40,220 bases of DNA from an uncultured Clostridium sp. (GCA_946409935.1 CAMJYG010000021.1:1-40220); one strand, 5' to 3'; positions 16,660 to 26,065 are shown, numbered from the stretch's first letter. Translations and numbers: made by a program. Notes: generated by a model not told the origin, from the sequence alone.

Positions 16660-16688
16660 ATTATACCAAATTTTTATCCTAAAGTCAA
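16660..16688 (-). promoter_or_regulatory. sigma-A promoter of the 222-aa gene
   Basis: Minus strand -35 TTGACT (16683-16688), a 17-base spacer, and -10 TATAAT (16660-16665) with an upstream TGG extension. It is 32 bases from the start codon. This is among the strongest promoter matches in the window. Confidence 0.75.
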
Positions 16689-16805
16689 TTTATGTAAATT
16701 ATAATTTTTTGTGATTTTTAACAATACGTTACAATTTATAGCAAATTTGCATTGTTTCAAATTAATATATGATCTTTTTCGTGTTTATTTAATAGTAATT
16801 AATTG

Positions 16806-16840
16806 AAAAAAAAATACTAAAGCTTTTTTCTTTTGCTTTA
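16806..16840 (-). terminator. terminator after the 351-aa gene
   Basis: On the minus strand TAAAGC, an A-rich loop and GCTTTA are followed by GTATTTTTTTTT. It starts about 20 bases after the stop at 16863. The rest of the 16634-16862 gap shows no gene. Confidence 0.6.
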
Positions 16841-16862
16841 ATATCTTTTTATATTGATAAAT

Positions 16863-17918
16863 TTATAGTTCCTTATTAACTCCAGTATATTTGTAACATG
16901 CATCTTTAAATTTAGATTGTTCAACCATATCTATAACTCTTTTATTATGATTTTTTCGTGATCTATAACCCAAACTTCTTAATCTTTGTGCTTTTTCCCA
17001 TCTTCTTCTTTCTTCATTGACTTTCTTTAATTGTTCTGTAGTCATGTATTCTCCTTTAAATGGTCTTGGGATCGCTGAACTTAATAACAATTCATCTTCT
17101 TCATTATCTACAAATTTAGGATATATACATTTATCTTTAGGTCTAGTTGCACCATTGTCATCATCAATATGTGTAAAACCTAAAGTTGCTATATCAAAAC
17201 CGGTATTAGCTAAATTAATATAGTAAACTTCGCCATTTTGGTTTGTAAATTCAGCTTTATCTATACTTTCTCTTTTCGTAATTTCTTTTGTTTTTCCATC
17301 CCAACCTATTTCACATTCTAGTTCTAATCCGTCTGCATTATAAATATGTTTTTCATTTCTTTTACCCCCTCTTTCCATATTATTATTATAATACACCTTT
17401 TCTTCTTCTAAAAAAATTTTTTCACCATCTGTCTGTACTTTCCTATAATTATGACAAATAACACCATCATTACTCATTCTATCTAGATACACTACTCCAT
17501 TTTCAGTTATCTTCCATTTATCTCTTATACAAGAAATTAGCCTTTGAATAGCTCCAACCCCCTCCTCTAACGGAGAATAATCCCCGTTTGTAACTTCTAC
17601 TTTATCTTTTATTGAAAAGTGATACCATGGTTCTCCTGTTATTGTCATATTATGAACTAATTCTTTTCTAGCTTGTGGGTTTCTTATTAATACATCATTT
17701 ACTCCTGCTTCTCTTAATATTGCATCCTCTAATTCATTTTTAGAAAGTCCTTCAAAATTTTTCATTTTTTCTTGAGTTTCTTCATATAATTTTTTTCTGT
17801 ACTCTTCCGATTTACTATAAGAATCCTCTGTACTCCCCTCGTTCTTTCCATCTCCGGACTCTAATAATTTTGTTTTTCTTGAAAATATTTTTTTTATTTT
17901 GTCTAATAAACTACTCAT
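16863..17918 (-). CDS. unrecognised 351-aa protein
   Basis: No family recognised. The first ~65 residues are charged and helical (MSSLLDKIKKIFSRK, then Ser/Glu-rich), a possible amphipathic or disordered tail. The middle (about 95-260) is beta-rich and aromatic, with GEPWYHFSIKDKVEV, NGVVYLDRMSNDGVICHNYRKV, ELECEIGWDGKTKEI and NGEVYYINLANTGFDIA. The last ~70 residues are strongly basic (ERRRWEKAQRLRSLGYRSRKNHNKR). There is no signal peptide and no membrane span. The start ATG at 17918 follows GGGAGA. It sits upstream of the 222-aa unknown on the same strand and is bounded by a terminator, so it forms a separate unit. A secreted or phage-type function cannot be excluded. Confidence 0.7.
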   Translation of the reverse strand: MSSLLDKIKKIFSRKTKLLESGDGKNEGSTEDSYSKSEEYRKKLYEETQEKMKNFEGLSKNELEDAILREAGVNDVLIRNPQARKELVHNMTITGEPWYHFSIKDKVEVTNGDYSPLEEGVGAIQRLISCIRDKWKITENGVVYLDRMSNDGVICHNYRKVQTDGEKIFLEEEKVYYNNNMERGGKRNEKHIYNADGLELECEIGWDGKTKEITKRESIDKAEFTNQNGEVYYINLANTGFDIATLGFTHIDDDNGATRPKDKCIYPKFVDNEEDELLLSSAIPRPFKGEYMTTEQLKKVNEERRRWEKAQRLRSLGYRSRKNHNKRVIDMVEQSKFKDACYKYTGVNKEL

Positions 17919-18045
17919 ATTTTTCTTCTCCCTTCGTACCTATCATTCTTTTAAAAGATATTTAAATTTATAATCCACTTGCTTATTTTTTATTTTAACA
18001 TAACAATATTTTATTTACAATATAATTCTTTTAATTTTCTTAAAA

Positions 18046-18192
18046 ATATGTTATTATATTGTTATTGGTCAGCCATATATAATTGGAAGTCCGCACGAGT
18101 GATTATTTATAAAATTTTCTATAAATAATCAAGGTTAATCAGGACAAGAAAAATTTAAGTCTGACTAGTAACATTATATTATAATAACATAT
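18046..18192. repeat. full-length palindromic (MITE-like) element, arm type B
   Basis: The outer arms run from ATATGTTATTATATTGTTA (18046-18064) and TTGGTCAGCC to GTCTGACTAGTAAC and ATTATAATAACATAT (ending 18192), so the palindrome extends through the AT-rich flanks. The inner tier is AAGTCCGCACGAGTGATTATTTATA on the left and TATAAATAATCAAGGTTAATCAGGAC on the right. It is homologous to the inner tier at 6778-6923 but diverged in paired positions. It lies between the divergent 351-aa gene and the P-type ATPase, ending 17 bases before the ATPase start codon, and so may be in its 5' leader. Confidence 0.75.
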
Positions 18193-18209
18193 CTAAAAAG
18201 GAGTACTAA

Positions 18210-20579
18210 ATGAACCAAAATATAGAAAGATACAATCCAAATATAAACGACGGATTAAACGATGAACAAATACAAAAAAGAATTGATGAAAAACAAGTAA
18301 ATTATGACACATCAGTGCCATCTAAAAGCATAAAAAGAATACTATATGAAAACTTTTTTACATTATTCAACATATTAAATTTAATTTTAGCTATTCTAGT
18401 TTTTAGTGTAGGCTCTCACAAAAATATGCTATTTTTACTAATTGTTATAATAAATACAGCTATCAGTACAATACAAGAAATTCATTCTAAACGAGTAATT
18501 GATAAACTTTCCCTTATGGCAGAATCTAAGGCTAAAGTTATTCGTAATAACAGAAAACAAGAAATATCTATACACGAATTAGTTTTAGATGACATTATTG
18601 AATTAAATTCTGGAAATCAAGTTGTAACAGATAGTATAATACAATCTGGTGAGGTCTTAGTTAATGAGTCTTTTATTACAGGTGAGCCTGATAGTATATC
18701 AAAAAAAGCTGGAGATATGATTCTTTCTGGTAGCTATATTGTTAGTGGGAAATGTATTGCAAAAGTTGAACATATTGGTGAAGATAATTATACTTCTAGA
18801 ATTTCGAGTGGAAGCAAATATGTAAAGAAAATCAATTCAGAAATAATGAATTCTCTTTCTCAAATTATAAAATTTTTAACTTTTGCTATTATTCCAATAG
18901 GTGGTGCTTTATTTTATAGTCAATTACATTTACAAGGTGCTAACTATCATGATGCAGTTATTCAAACTGTCGCTGGAATTATTGGGATGATTCCAGAAGG
19001 ACTTGTGTTACTTACTAGTACAGTTTTAGCAGTTAGTGTAATAAGACTCTCTAAATCCAAAGTATTAGTCCAAGAACTATATTGCATTGAAACTCTAGCA
19101 AGAGTTGATACTCTATGTTTAGATAAAACTGGAACTTTAACAGAAGGCTCTATGGAAGTTAAAGATTTTATTGCAATAAATGAAAGCAAAAATGAAATGT
19201 CAAATATTTTATCAAATATTGCAAAAGTTTCTGAGGACGAAAACGGAACAATACAGGCAATAAAATCTTATTTTAGGAATATTACTTCTGAATTTAATGT
19301 GACCAACAAAATAGCATTTTCATCACAAACTAAATGGTCTGGATTTTCTTTTAAAAATCTAGGTTCATACATAATTGGTGCACCAGAATTTGTTTTAAAG
19401 GAAAATTATAATAAATATAAAGATATTATAAGCAAATATACCAGTGATTATCGTGTATTGGTTTTAGCCCATTCAAAAAATAATTTTAATAATAAAGACT
19501 TGCCTTATGATATAGAATTAATTGGTTTAGTACTTATACTCGATAAAATTAGAAAGGAAGCCAAAAGCACTCTTAATTATTTTTATAAACAAGGTGTAGA
19601 TATAAAAATAATATCTGGAGATAATCCTGTTACTGTATCAAAAATAGCTAAACAGGTTGGAGTGAATAAATATGATTGTTATATAGATATGTCAACAATT
19701 GACAATAATGACCATTTAAAAGAAATAGCTACAAAATACACAATTTTTGGTAGAGTATCTCCTACACAAAAAAGAGATTTAATAAAAGCTTTAAAAGAAA
19801 ATGGAAAAACAGTTGCAATGACTGGCGATGGTGTAAACGATGTTTTAGCATTAAAAGAATCAGATTGTAGTATCGCAATGGCAAATGGTAGCGATGCAAC
19901 TAAAAATATATCTCAATTGGTTCTTTTAGATTCTAATTTTGCTTCAATGCCAAAAGTTGTTGCTGAGGGAAGACGAACTATTAATAATATACAAAGGTCT
20001 GCTTCACTATTTTTAGTAAAAACAATTTATTCTTGTATTTTAGCAATATTATTCTTATTTGTTGGTCAAGAATATCCATTTATACCTATACAATTAAGCC
20101 TAATAAGCACAGCCTGTATTGGAATACCATCATTTTTACTTGCACTAGAACCAAATAAAGAACGAATTAAAGGAAACTTCTTAAGAAATGTAATATCGAA
20201 AGCTCTACCTACTTCAATTACAGTGATAATGAATATTTTATATTTAACAACATTAAACAAACATAATATAATACCTATTGATTGCTATCACAGTTTATGT
20301 GTAATTTCTACAGGGATTTGCGGACTAACTTTATTATTCACACTTTCACTAAAAAGAAAAAGTGAAAAAACTAAATTACCTTTCTCAATTTATAGATTTA
20401 CACTTGCAGTTTTAATGACATTATTATTCTTTTTAGAATTACACTTTTTAGGTTGGTTCTTTAATATAGTTCCTTTACGCTTAATATGGAATAAAATTGT
20501 TAGAATAATTATTGTTTCTGTTGTGAACTTTATGGTTTTAAACTTTGTGTTTAGGAAGATTTTGAAGGTTACAAAATAA
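18210..20579 (+). CDS. P-type cation ATPase, CtpE-like (probably Ca2+)
   Basis: Membrane ATPase of 789 residues that forms an aspartyl-phosphate intermediate. The actuator domain has SFITGEPDSISK; the phosphorylation motif is CLDKTGTLTEG with the phosphorylated Asp near residue 305; the nucleotide domain contains KWSGFSF and GAPEF; the hinge is MTGDGVNDVLALKESD. Membrane segments follow the usual plan: two before the actuator, two before the DKTG motif, and about six at the C-terminus. The fourth segment reads GMIPEGLVLLTS, the PEGL-type ion site seen in mycobacterial CtpE and related Firmicute pumps. That is why calcium is favoured over potassium or heavy metals; no metal-binding N-domain is present. 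The start is ATG at 18210 after AAAAGGAG. It is monocistronic, with a palindromic element in front and a hairpin behind. Confidence 0.88.
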   Translation: MNQNIERYNPNINDGLNDEQIQKRIDEKQVNYDTSVPSKSIKRILYENFFTLFNILNLILAILVFSVGSHKNMLFLLIVIINTAISTIQEIHSKRVIDKLSLMAESKAKVIRNNRKQEISIHELVLDDIIELNSGNQVVTDSIIQSGEVLVNESFITGEPDSISKKAGDMILSGSYIVSGKCIAKVEHIGEDNYTSRISSGSKYVKKINSEIMNSLSQIIKFLTFAIIPIGGALFYSQLHLQGANYHDAVIQTVAGIIGMIPEGLVLLTSTVLAVSVIRLSKSKVLVQELYCIETLARVDTLCLDKTGTLTEGSMEVKDFIAINESKNEMSNILSNIAKVSEDENGTIQAIKSYFRNITSEFNVTNKIAFSSQTKWSGFSFKNLGSYIIGAPEFVLKENYNKYKDIISKYTSDYRVLVLAHSKNNFNNKDLPYDIELIGLVLILDKIRKEAKSTLNYFYKQGVDIKIISGDNPVTVSKIAKQVGVNKYDCYIDMSTIDNNDHLKEIATKYTIFGRVSPTQKRDLIKALKENGKTVAMTGDGVNDVLALKESDCSIAMANGSDATKNISQLVLLDSNFASMPKVVAEGRRTINNIQRSASLFLVKTIYSCILAILFLFVGQEYPFIPIQLSLISTACIGIPSFLLALEPNKERIKGNFLRNVISKALPTSITVIMNILYLTTLNKHNIIPIDCYHSLCVISTGICGLTLLFTLSLKRKSEKTKLPFSIYRFTLAVLMTLLFFLELHFLGWFFNIVPLRLIWNKIVRIIIVSVVNFMVLNFVFRKILKVTK

Positions 20580-20603
20580 TGTTTTCTATCTTGAATTTTT
20601 ATA

Positions 20604-20649
20604 AAAGGTTGATATATAAATATTTATGAATGTTTATATATCAACCTTT
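20604..20649 (+). terminator. hairpin after the P-type ATPase
   Basis: A perfect 17-bp stem, AAAGGTTGATATATAAA and its complement, around a 12-base AT loop, 25 bases after the stop. It is followed by only T3 before AAAAC, so termination may be imperfect. It would also serve as a stable mRNA 3' end. Confidence 0.55.
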
Positions 20650-20712
20650 AAAACAAATTATTATAAAAAACCATTAATTGTGGCATAATACAAAATTAAA
20701 TTAAATAATTTC

Positions 20713-20741
20713 TTGCATTTTTTATTTAATACATATATAAT
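20713..20741 (+). promoter_or_regulatory. sigma-A promoter of the BI-1 family gene
   Basis: The -35 TTGCAT (20713-20718), a 17-base spacer, and -10 TATAAT (20736-20741), 22 bases before the start codon. Confidence 0.75.
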
Positions 20742-20763
20742 TTATTAAAAGGAGGAAAAACTT

Positions 20764-21426
20764 ATGGAAAATTCATTAACACAAAACAAAATATTTGCCA
20801 AAACATTTTTTTGGATGTTTTTAGGTTTATTAGGCTCAGGACTTATTGCCACATATACATATTATTCAGGACTATTTTTAAACCTTATATCTAATGCATC
20901 TTTCGGTATAGTTTTAATAATAGAATTAGTAACAGTACTTTTATTTAACTTTTTATTTAGAAAACTTCCACCAATTGCAGTTGGCATTTTATATTTTGTG
21001 TATTCGATGGTAAATGGTATAACTTTATCAGTTATATTTGCAGTTTATGAATTATCTTCAATAATATATATATTCATAATTTCTGCTTTAGTTTTTGCCA
21101 TTTTATCATTTATTGGCTATATGACAAACAAAGACTTAAGTAATTGGCGCACTTATATTACTGTATTCTTAATTGCAGGAATAATATTAAGTTTTGTTAA
21201 TTTATTCTTTATTAAAAGTTCAACTTTTGATTTAATTCTTGATTGGTTTATTTTAGCAGTATTTTTGGGAGTTACAATTTACGATATAAACAAGATTAAA
21301 TTACTTCAAGACGCAGAAAATATTAATCAAGAAAAAGTCCACATATATTGTGCAATGCAGTTATATCTAGACTTTATAAACATTTTTATAAGAATACTTT
21401 CAATTTTTGGAAAAAGAAGAGATTAA
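20764..21426 (+). CDS. Bax inhibitor-1 (YetJ/YbhL-type) family membrane protein
   Basis: Seven-helix integral membrane protein of 220 residues. Family members such as Bacillus YetJ act as pH-sensitive calcium leak channels. Hydrophobic segments are near residues 13-35, 42-62, 70-90, 95-115, 120-140, 150-170 and at the C-terminus. The conserved pieces visible are FAKTFFWMFLGLLGSG at the N-terminus, YSMVNGITLS, and the late motif VTIYDINKIKLL containing the Asp of the family's ion/pH switch, ending LYLDFINIFIRIL. The start ATG at 20764 follows AAAAGGAGG. It lies just downstream of a putative Ca2+ ATPase but has its own promoter, so a shared calcium role is an attractive inference only. Confidence 0.88.
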   Translation: MENSLTQNKIFAKTFFWMFLGLLGSGLIATYTYYSGLFLNLISNASFGIVLIIELVTVLLFNFLFRKLPPIAVGILYFVYSMVNGITLSVIFAVYELSSIIYIFIISALVFAILSFIGYMTNKDLSNWRTYITVFLIAGIILSFVNLFFIKSSTFDLILDWFILAVFLGVTIYDINKIKLLQDAENINQEKVHIYCAMQLYLDFINIFIRILSIFGKRRD

Positions 21427-21466
21427 TAACAAATCACAATGCTAATAAACTTTAATAATTATTGCA

Positions 21467-21483
21467 GAACAAATCAGAAAGCC
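21467..21483. repeat. orphan arm GAACAAATCAGAAAGCC
   Basis: Differs at one position from the 16-base arm at 15285-15300 of the hairpin cluster beside 6S RNA. No inverted partner is present here, so this is a remnant or a solo copy. Confidence 0.4.
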
Positions 21484-21502
21484 AATTTATATAATTTTTA
21501 AA

Positions 21503-21547
21503 GACCAGTAGATTTTGAAAAATCTATTGGTCCTTTTGTTTGTGTTT
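21503..21547 (+). terminator. rho-independent terminator after the BI-1 gene
   Basis: GACCAGTAGATTT tgaa AAATCTATTGGTC (21503-21532, one G-T pair) followed by a T-rich run. It separates the plus-strand gene from the convergent ABC transporter genes. Confidence 0.75.
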
Positions 21548-21625
21548 TTAGAAAATGTTACTGAAAACACTTGAAAACATTTTTGTAGGTGCTTTTGGAA
21601 GGTGTCCCTAAAATCATCCCTAAAA

Positions 21626-23461
21626 TCATCCAATTTCATCTATGCAATCTTCAAATTGAGAATTATAAAGTTCTGCATAAAATCCTTCTTTTTCTAAAAG
21701 CTCTTCATGATTTCCTTGTTCTACAATATCTCCGTGATTCATAACTAAAATCAAATCAGCATTTTTTATTGTTGACAATCTATGGGCTATAATAAAACTT
21801 GTTCTTCCTTTCATTAAGTTATCCATTGCAGACTGTATTTGTATTTCTGTTCTTGTATCAATTGAGCTTGTTGCTTCGTCTAAAATCAATACTTTGGGGT
21901 TTGCAAGTATTACTCTAGCTATTGTTAATAATTGTTTTTGCCCTGCAGATATGTTTGTTGATTCTTCATTAATTATAGAATTATATCCATTTGGCAATGT
22001 TTTAATAAAGTGATGAACATGTGCTGCCTTTGCAGCTTCTATTACCTCATCATCAGTTGCATCTTCTTTTCCATATTTTATATTATCTTTTATTGTTCCT
22101 CCAAAAAGCCACGTATCTTGCAATACCATACCAAAAGCTTTTCTAAGCTCTCCTCTTTTAAAATCTTTTATATTCTTGTTATCTAGTAAAATCTCTCCAC
22201 TTGTTACATCATAAAATCTCATAAGTAATTTTACCATTGTAGTTTTTCCTGCACCTGTAGGCCCAACAATTGCTATTTTTTGTCCTTCTTTTATATTAGC
22301 ATTAAAATTATTTATAATTGTTACATCTGGCTCATATCCAAACTTTACAGACTTAAATTGTATATTTCCTTCTATATTTGAAATGTTGGTTTCTGCTTTT
22401 GATGTATCTTCTTCTTCATCTTCTTCTAAAAACTCAAATATTCTTTCTGCAGCAGCAATCATAGATTGTAGCATACTTGATATTTGAGCAATTTGATTTA
22501 TTGGTTGTGTAAATTGCTTGTTATATTGTATAAAACTTTGTATGTTACCAACAGTTATTGTTCCATTTATTGCTAAATATCCTCCAACAACAGCAACTCC
22601 TACATATCCTATATTTGATATAAAGTTCATTACAGGATGCATTAAACCTGATAAAAATTGAGACCTCCAACCAGATTTATACAATTCGCCATTTGCCTTT
22701 TCAAATTCTTTTATTACTTTTTCTTCTGCATTAAATACCTTTACAATATTTAATCCACTATAAACCTCTTCTACTTGACCATTTACATGACCTAAATATT
22801 CTTGTTGTTTTTGGAAGTATTTTTGAGATTTTCCTACGATTACTTTTACAACTACAGCAGATATTGGAAGTATTATTAATGATATTAATGTCATTTTCCA
22901 ACTTATAGAAAACATCATAATTAGTATTCCTATAATTGTACAAATTGCAGTTATTAGCTGTGTTATACTTTGATTAAGGTTCATGCTTAAAGTATCTATA
23001 TCATTAGTAATTATAGATAATACTTCTCCATTCGTTTTTTTATCAAAATACTTCATAGGTAATTTATTTATTTTTTTGGCAATATCATTTCGTAACTTAT
23101 ATGTTAATTTTTGAGAAATACCTGTCATTGTAAATCCTTGTATAAATGAAAATATTGCACTTATTATATATAAAGAAAGTAAGGTAATTGCTATTTGTGC
23201 TATTTTTTCAAAATCAATTCCATTTCCACCTGACATTTTTCGAACTAATCCTTCAAAAACTTCTGTTGTTGCATTTCCTAAAATTTTTGGTCCTACTATT
23301 GTAAAAATAGTACTTCCAATTGCAAATATGAAAACTATTATTACAGCTATTCTATATTTCGCTAAATAATCTTTAAATAATTTTGATGTTGTTTTTTTGA
23401 AATTTTTAGCTTTTTGAGGTGGTTGCATTGTTCCTCTTCTTCCACCCATTGGTCCTGGCAT
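21626..23461 (-). CDS. ABC exporter half-transporter, catalytically complete partner
   Basis: Fused membrane plus ATPase half-transporter (611 aa) of the multidrug/lipid exporter type. The N-terminal leader is basic and Gly/Pro-rich, and six membrane helices fill about residues 35-330. The nucleotide domain has Walker A GPTGAGKTT, Q-loop MVLQDTWLF, signature ISAGQKQ, Walker B VLILDEATSSID with the catalytic Glu, and switch IIAHRLST. The signature has Ala for the first Gly of SGGQ, the pattern expected where this loop completes the partner's inactive site. It is two bases downstream of the partner gene, whose last codons contain its GGGAGGT ribosome binding site, so the two are co-translated as a heterodimer. 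Substrate unknown. Confidence 0.93.
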   Translation of the reverse strand: MPGPMGGRRGTMQPPQKAKNFKKTTSKLFKDYLAKYRIAVIIVFIFAIGSTIFTIVGPKILGNATTEVFEGLVRKMSGGNGIDFEKIAQIAITLLSLYIISAIFSFIQGFTMTGISQKLTYKLRNDIAKKINKLPMKYFDKKTNGEVLSIITNDIDTLSMNLNQSITQLITAICTIIGILIMMFSISWKMTLISLIILPISAVVVKVIVGKSQKYFQKQQEYLGHVNGQVEEVYSGLNIVKVFNAEEKVIKEFEKANGELYKSGWRSQFLSGLMHPVMNFISNIGYVGVAVVGGYLAINGTITVGNIQSFIQYNKQFTQPINQIAQISSMLQSMIAAAERIFEFLEEDEEEDTSKAETNISNIEGNIQFKSVKFGYEPDVTIINNFNANIKEGQKIAIVGPTGAGKTTMVKLLMRFYDVTSGEILLDNKNIKDFKRGELRKAFGMVLQDTWLFGGTIKDNIKYGKEDATDDEVIEAAKAAHVHHFIKTLPNGYNSIINEESTNISAGQKQLLTIARVILANPKVLILDEATSSIDTRTEIQIQSAMDNLMKGRTSFIIAHRLSTIKNADLILVMNHGDIVEQGNHEELLEKEGFYAELYNSQFEDCIDEIG

Positions 23462-23463
23462 AT

Positions 23464-25212
23464 TTATTTACCTCCCTTCTTGTTTAACTCTTCTTCAGAT
23501 AATTGAGATACAGCTATTTGTTTATAAGTTTCATTTTTTTCTAACAATTCTTCATGTGTTCCAATTCCTACTACTTTTCCCTCTTCTAATACAACTATTT
23601 TTTGTGCATCCATTATTGTATTTATTCTTTGTGCTACTATAATAACTGTTTTATTTTGAGTTTTTTTAGATAAAGCTTCTCTTAGCTTTTTATCTGTTTT
23701 AAAATCTAATGCTGAAAAACTGTCATCAAATACAAATATTTCTGGATTTTTAGCTATTGCTCTTGCAATTGAAAGGCGCTGTCTTTGTCCTCCACTTACA
23801 TTTGTTCCTCCTTGTGCAATTAAATCTTCATATTTTTTATCTTTTGATTCAATAAATTCGACTGCTTGGGCAATTTCTGCTGCCTCTCTCATTTGCTCAT
23901 CTGTTATATTTTCACTAGAGTATTTTATGTTAGATTTTATTGTACCAGAAAATAACAGTCCTTTTTGTGGTACAAACCCAATAATTTCTCTTAACTCTTT
24001 TTGAGGTAAATCTTTTACATTTACGCCATCAATTAAAAGCTCTCCTCCTGTAACATCATAAAATCTTGGTATTAAATTAACTACTGTAGATTTACCACTT
24101 CCTGTACTTCCTATTATTGCAGTTGTTTCTCCTGGATTTGCTGTAAAACTTATGTCTGAAAGTATTTCTGTATCTGCATCTGGATATTTAAATGATACAT
24201 TTTTGAATTCTACTAATCCTTTTTTAGTTTCATCGAATTTTTTTGTATCCGCTTTGTCTTTTATACTTGGCTCAGTTTCTATTATTTCGTTAATACGCTT
24301 TGCAGAAACAGATGCTCGTGGTAACATTATTGATAACATAGATATAAATAAGAATGAAATTACAATTTGCATTGTATATTGAATAAATGCCATCATATCT
24401 CCAACTTGCATTACCTCTTCATCCACATTATGTCCGCCAACCCATACTATTAATATCATAATAGAATTCATTATAAACATCAATAATGGCATCATCATTG
24501 ACATAGCTCTATTTACAAATATGTTTGCTTTCATTAAATCTAGATTAGCTACATTAAACCTTGCTTCTTCTCTTTCCTCTTTATTGAAAGCTCTAATTAC
24601 AGGTAATCCAGTTAATATCTCTCTTGAGACAAGATTTAATTTATCTATTAATTCTTGTAATTTTTTAAATTTTGGCATTGCAATTATAAACAAAGTTCCC
24701 ACTACAAATATTATTGCTAAAATTGCTACACCTATTATCCACGCCATTTGATTATCACTTGCTGTTAATACTTTTATAAATCCTCCTATTCCCATAATAG
24801 GAGCATATACTACAACTCTAAATAACATAGCCATTAATTGCTGTATTTGTTGAATGTCATTTGTACTACGAGTAATTAGTGATGCTGTTGAAAACTCTGA
24901 TAATTCTTTATTAGAAAAACTCACTACTTTTTTAAATACTTTATCTCTTAAGATTTTGCCAAGTTTTGCTGCCACTTTTGATGATAAAAGCATAATTAAT
25001 ACAGCACATACCATACTAATAAGTGCTACTCCTAGCATTTGAAATCCAGCAACTAATATATAATCATTTTCACCTGCTTGTATTCCAATATTAACAATTT
25101 TAGATGTATAATCAGGAAGTTTTAAATCTACATATGCTTGCACACATAATAATAAAACTATTGCAATTACAGAAAATATTGATTCTTGTAAATTTTTTAG
25201 TACTTTAAACAT
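23464..25212 (-). CDS. ABC exporter half-transporter, degenerate-site partner
   Basis: The second half (582 aa) of the heterodimeric exporter, first in the two-gene operon. Six membrane helices lie in about residues 15-300. The nucleotide domain has Walker A GSTGSGKST, signature VSGGQRQ, Walker B IFVFDDSFSALD and switch VAQRINT. Two catalytic residues are replaced: Asp for the Walker B Glu and Gln for the switch His, so its own ATP site should bind but hardly hydrolyse ATP. This is the known asymmetry of TM287/288, BmrC/BmrD and TmrAB type exporters, and it complements the partner's residues correctly. The start ATG at 25212 follows GAGGAG. Confidence 0.93.
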   Translation of the reverse strand: MFKVLKNLQESIFSVIAIVLLLCVQAYVDLKLPDYTSKIVNIGIQAGENDYILVAGFQMLGVALISMVCAVLIMLLSSKVAAKLGKILRDKVFKKVVSFSNKELSEFSTASLITRSTNDIQQIQQLMAMLFRVVVYAPIMGIGGFIKVLTASDNQMAWIIGVAILAIIFVVGTLFIIAMPKFKKLQELIDKLNLVSREILTGLPVIRAFNKEEREEARFNVANLDLMKANIFVNRAMSMMMPLLMFIMNSIMILIVWVGGHNVDEEVMQVGDMMAFIQYTMQIVISFLFISMLSIMLPRASVSAKRINEIIETEPSIKDKADTKKFDETKKGLVEFKNVSFKYPDADTEILSDISFTANPGETTAIIGSTGSGKSTVVNLIPRFYDVTGGELLIDGVNVKDLPQKELREIIGFVPQKGLLFSGTIKSNIKYSSENITDEQMREAAEIAQAVEFIESKDKKYEDLIAQGGTNVSGGQRQRLSIARAIAKNPEIFVFDDSFSALDFKTDKKLREALSKKTQNKTVIIVAQRINTIMDAQKIVVLEEGKVVGIGTHEELLEKNETYKQIAVSQLSEEELNKKGGK

Positions 25213-25250
25213 AAATTCTCCTCTCTTATTTGTTATTATTTTTCAACCAT

Positions 25251-25290
25251 AAAATTCCGTTGTCCTGCATAACCCTAATCAGTTATAAAA
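25251..25290. repeat. remnant of the palindromic element core
   Basis: AAAATTCCGTTGTCCTGC, then ATAACC, CTAATCAGTTATAA: a diverged copy of the 38-base core at 13303-13340, without outer arms. It lies between lexA and the ABC exporter operon. Confidence 0.6.
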
Positions 25291-25325
25291 AGTGCTTTGC
25301 ACTAGCGTTATTACATAATAAAATC

Positions 25326-25360
25326 GGCATTGTATCTTATATAATATGTGACACAATGCC
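25326..25360 (-). terminator. terminator after lexA
   Basis: GGCATTGT (25326-25333) and ACAATGCC (25353-25360) with an AT loop. On the minus strand it is followed by GATTTTATT, 24 bases after the lexA stop. The T-run is modest. Confidence 0.55.
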
Positions 25361-25383
25361 TTTTGTCAATATTTATTTTAGGA

Positions 25384-26034
25384 TTACATTTTTCTAAATA
25401 CTCCTGCTACTTTACCAAGTATTTCACAGTTTGGCACAATAATTGGATCCATTGTTGAATTTTCTGGTTGTAAACGTATATGATCTTTTTCTTTATAAAA
25501 TGTCTTTACTGTTGCCTCATCTCCTATTAAAGCTACAACAATTTCACCGTTGTTTGCCATATTTTGTTTCTTAACTAAAATGTAGTCTCCATCTAATATT
25601 CCAGCTTCAATCATGCTTTCTCCTCTAACAGTAAGCATAAAACTCTCTGAATTTCCAACAAAATCAATTGGTATTGGAAATGTGTCTGTTACATTTTCAA
25701 CAGCAAGTATAGGCTCACCTGCTGTAATTCTGCCTATAATTGGTACTTCTACTAATTCTTTTTGTGTATAGAAATCTTTGCTTGAGGTTTTCTTTACTTC
25801 TCCTGAACCACCTTTTAATAAGCGCAAGGTTCTTCCTTTTTTATCTTGCTTTTTTATATATCCTTTTTCTTCTAATTTTGCTAAATACCCATGTACTGTT
25901 GCAGTTGAGCTTAATCCTACTGCTTTTCCTATTTCTCTTACAGATGGTGGATAACCTTGTGTCATAATTTGTTTTTCTATAAATCTTAATATAGATTTTT
26001 CTCTTTTATTTAATTCTGGCTTTTTTCTTGGCAT
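25384..26034 (-). CDS. lexA: SOS repressor LexA
   Basis: Transcriptional repressor of the DNA-damage response that cleaves itself when RecA filaments form. The N-terminal winged helix contains [21 protein letters not shown] and the recognition helix [15 protein letters not shown]. The cleavage site is the Ala-Gly in RITAGEP. The catalytic Ser lies in [11 protein letters not shown] and the Lys in EATVKTFY. At 216 residues it is of normal length. The start ATG at 26034 follows GGAG. It has a near-consensus promoter with an overlapping palindrome (26066-26108). The canonical Gram-positive box GAAC-N4-GTTC is not seen upstream, so the operator of this species may differ. Confidence 0.96.
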   Translation of the reverse strand: MPRKKPELNKREKSILRFIEKQIMTQGYPPSVREIGKAVGLSSTATVHGYLAKLEEKGYIKKQDKKGRTLRLLKGGSGEVKKTSSKDFYTQKELVEVPIIGRITAGEPILAVENVTDTFPIPIDFVGNSESFMLTVRGESMIEAGILDGDYILVKKQNMANNGEIVVALIGDEATVKTFYKEKDHIRLQPENSTMDPIIVPNCEILGKVAGVFRKM

Positions 26035-26065
26035 ATTAATTCACTCCATTCAATTATTTTTCAAT

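Noticed and set aside
18046..18192. Palindrome as a plain terminator for the 351-aa gene or as a riboswitch of the ATPase
   Set aside because: It lies upstream of both divergent genes, lacks a U-tract, and matches the dispersed element family; I recognise no riboswitch consensus.
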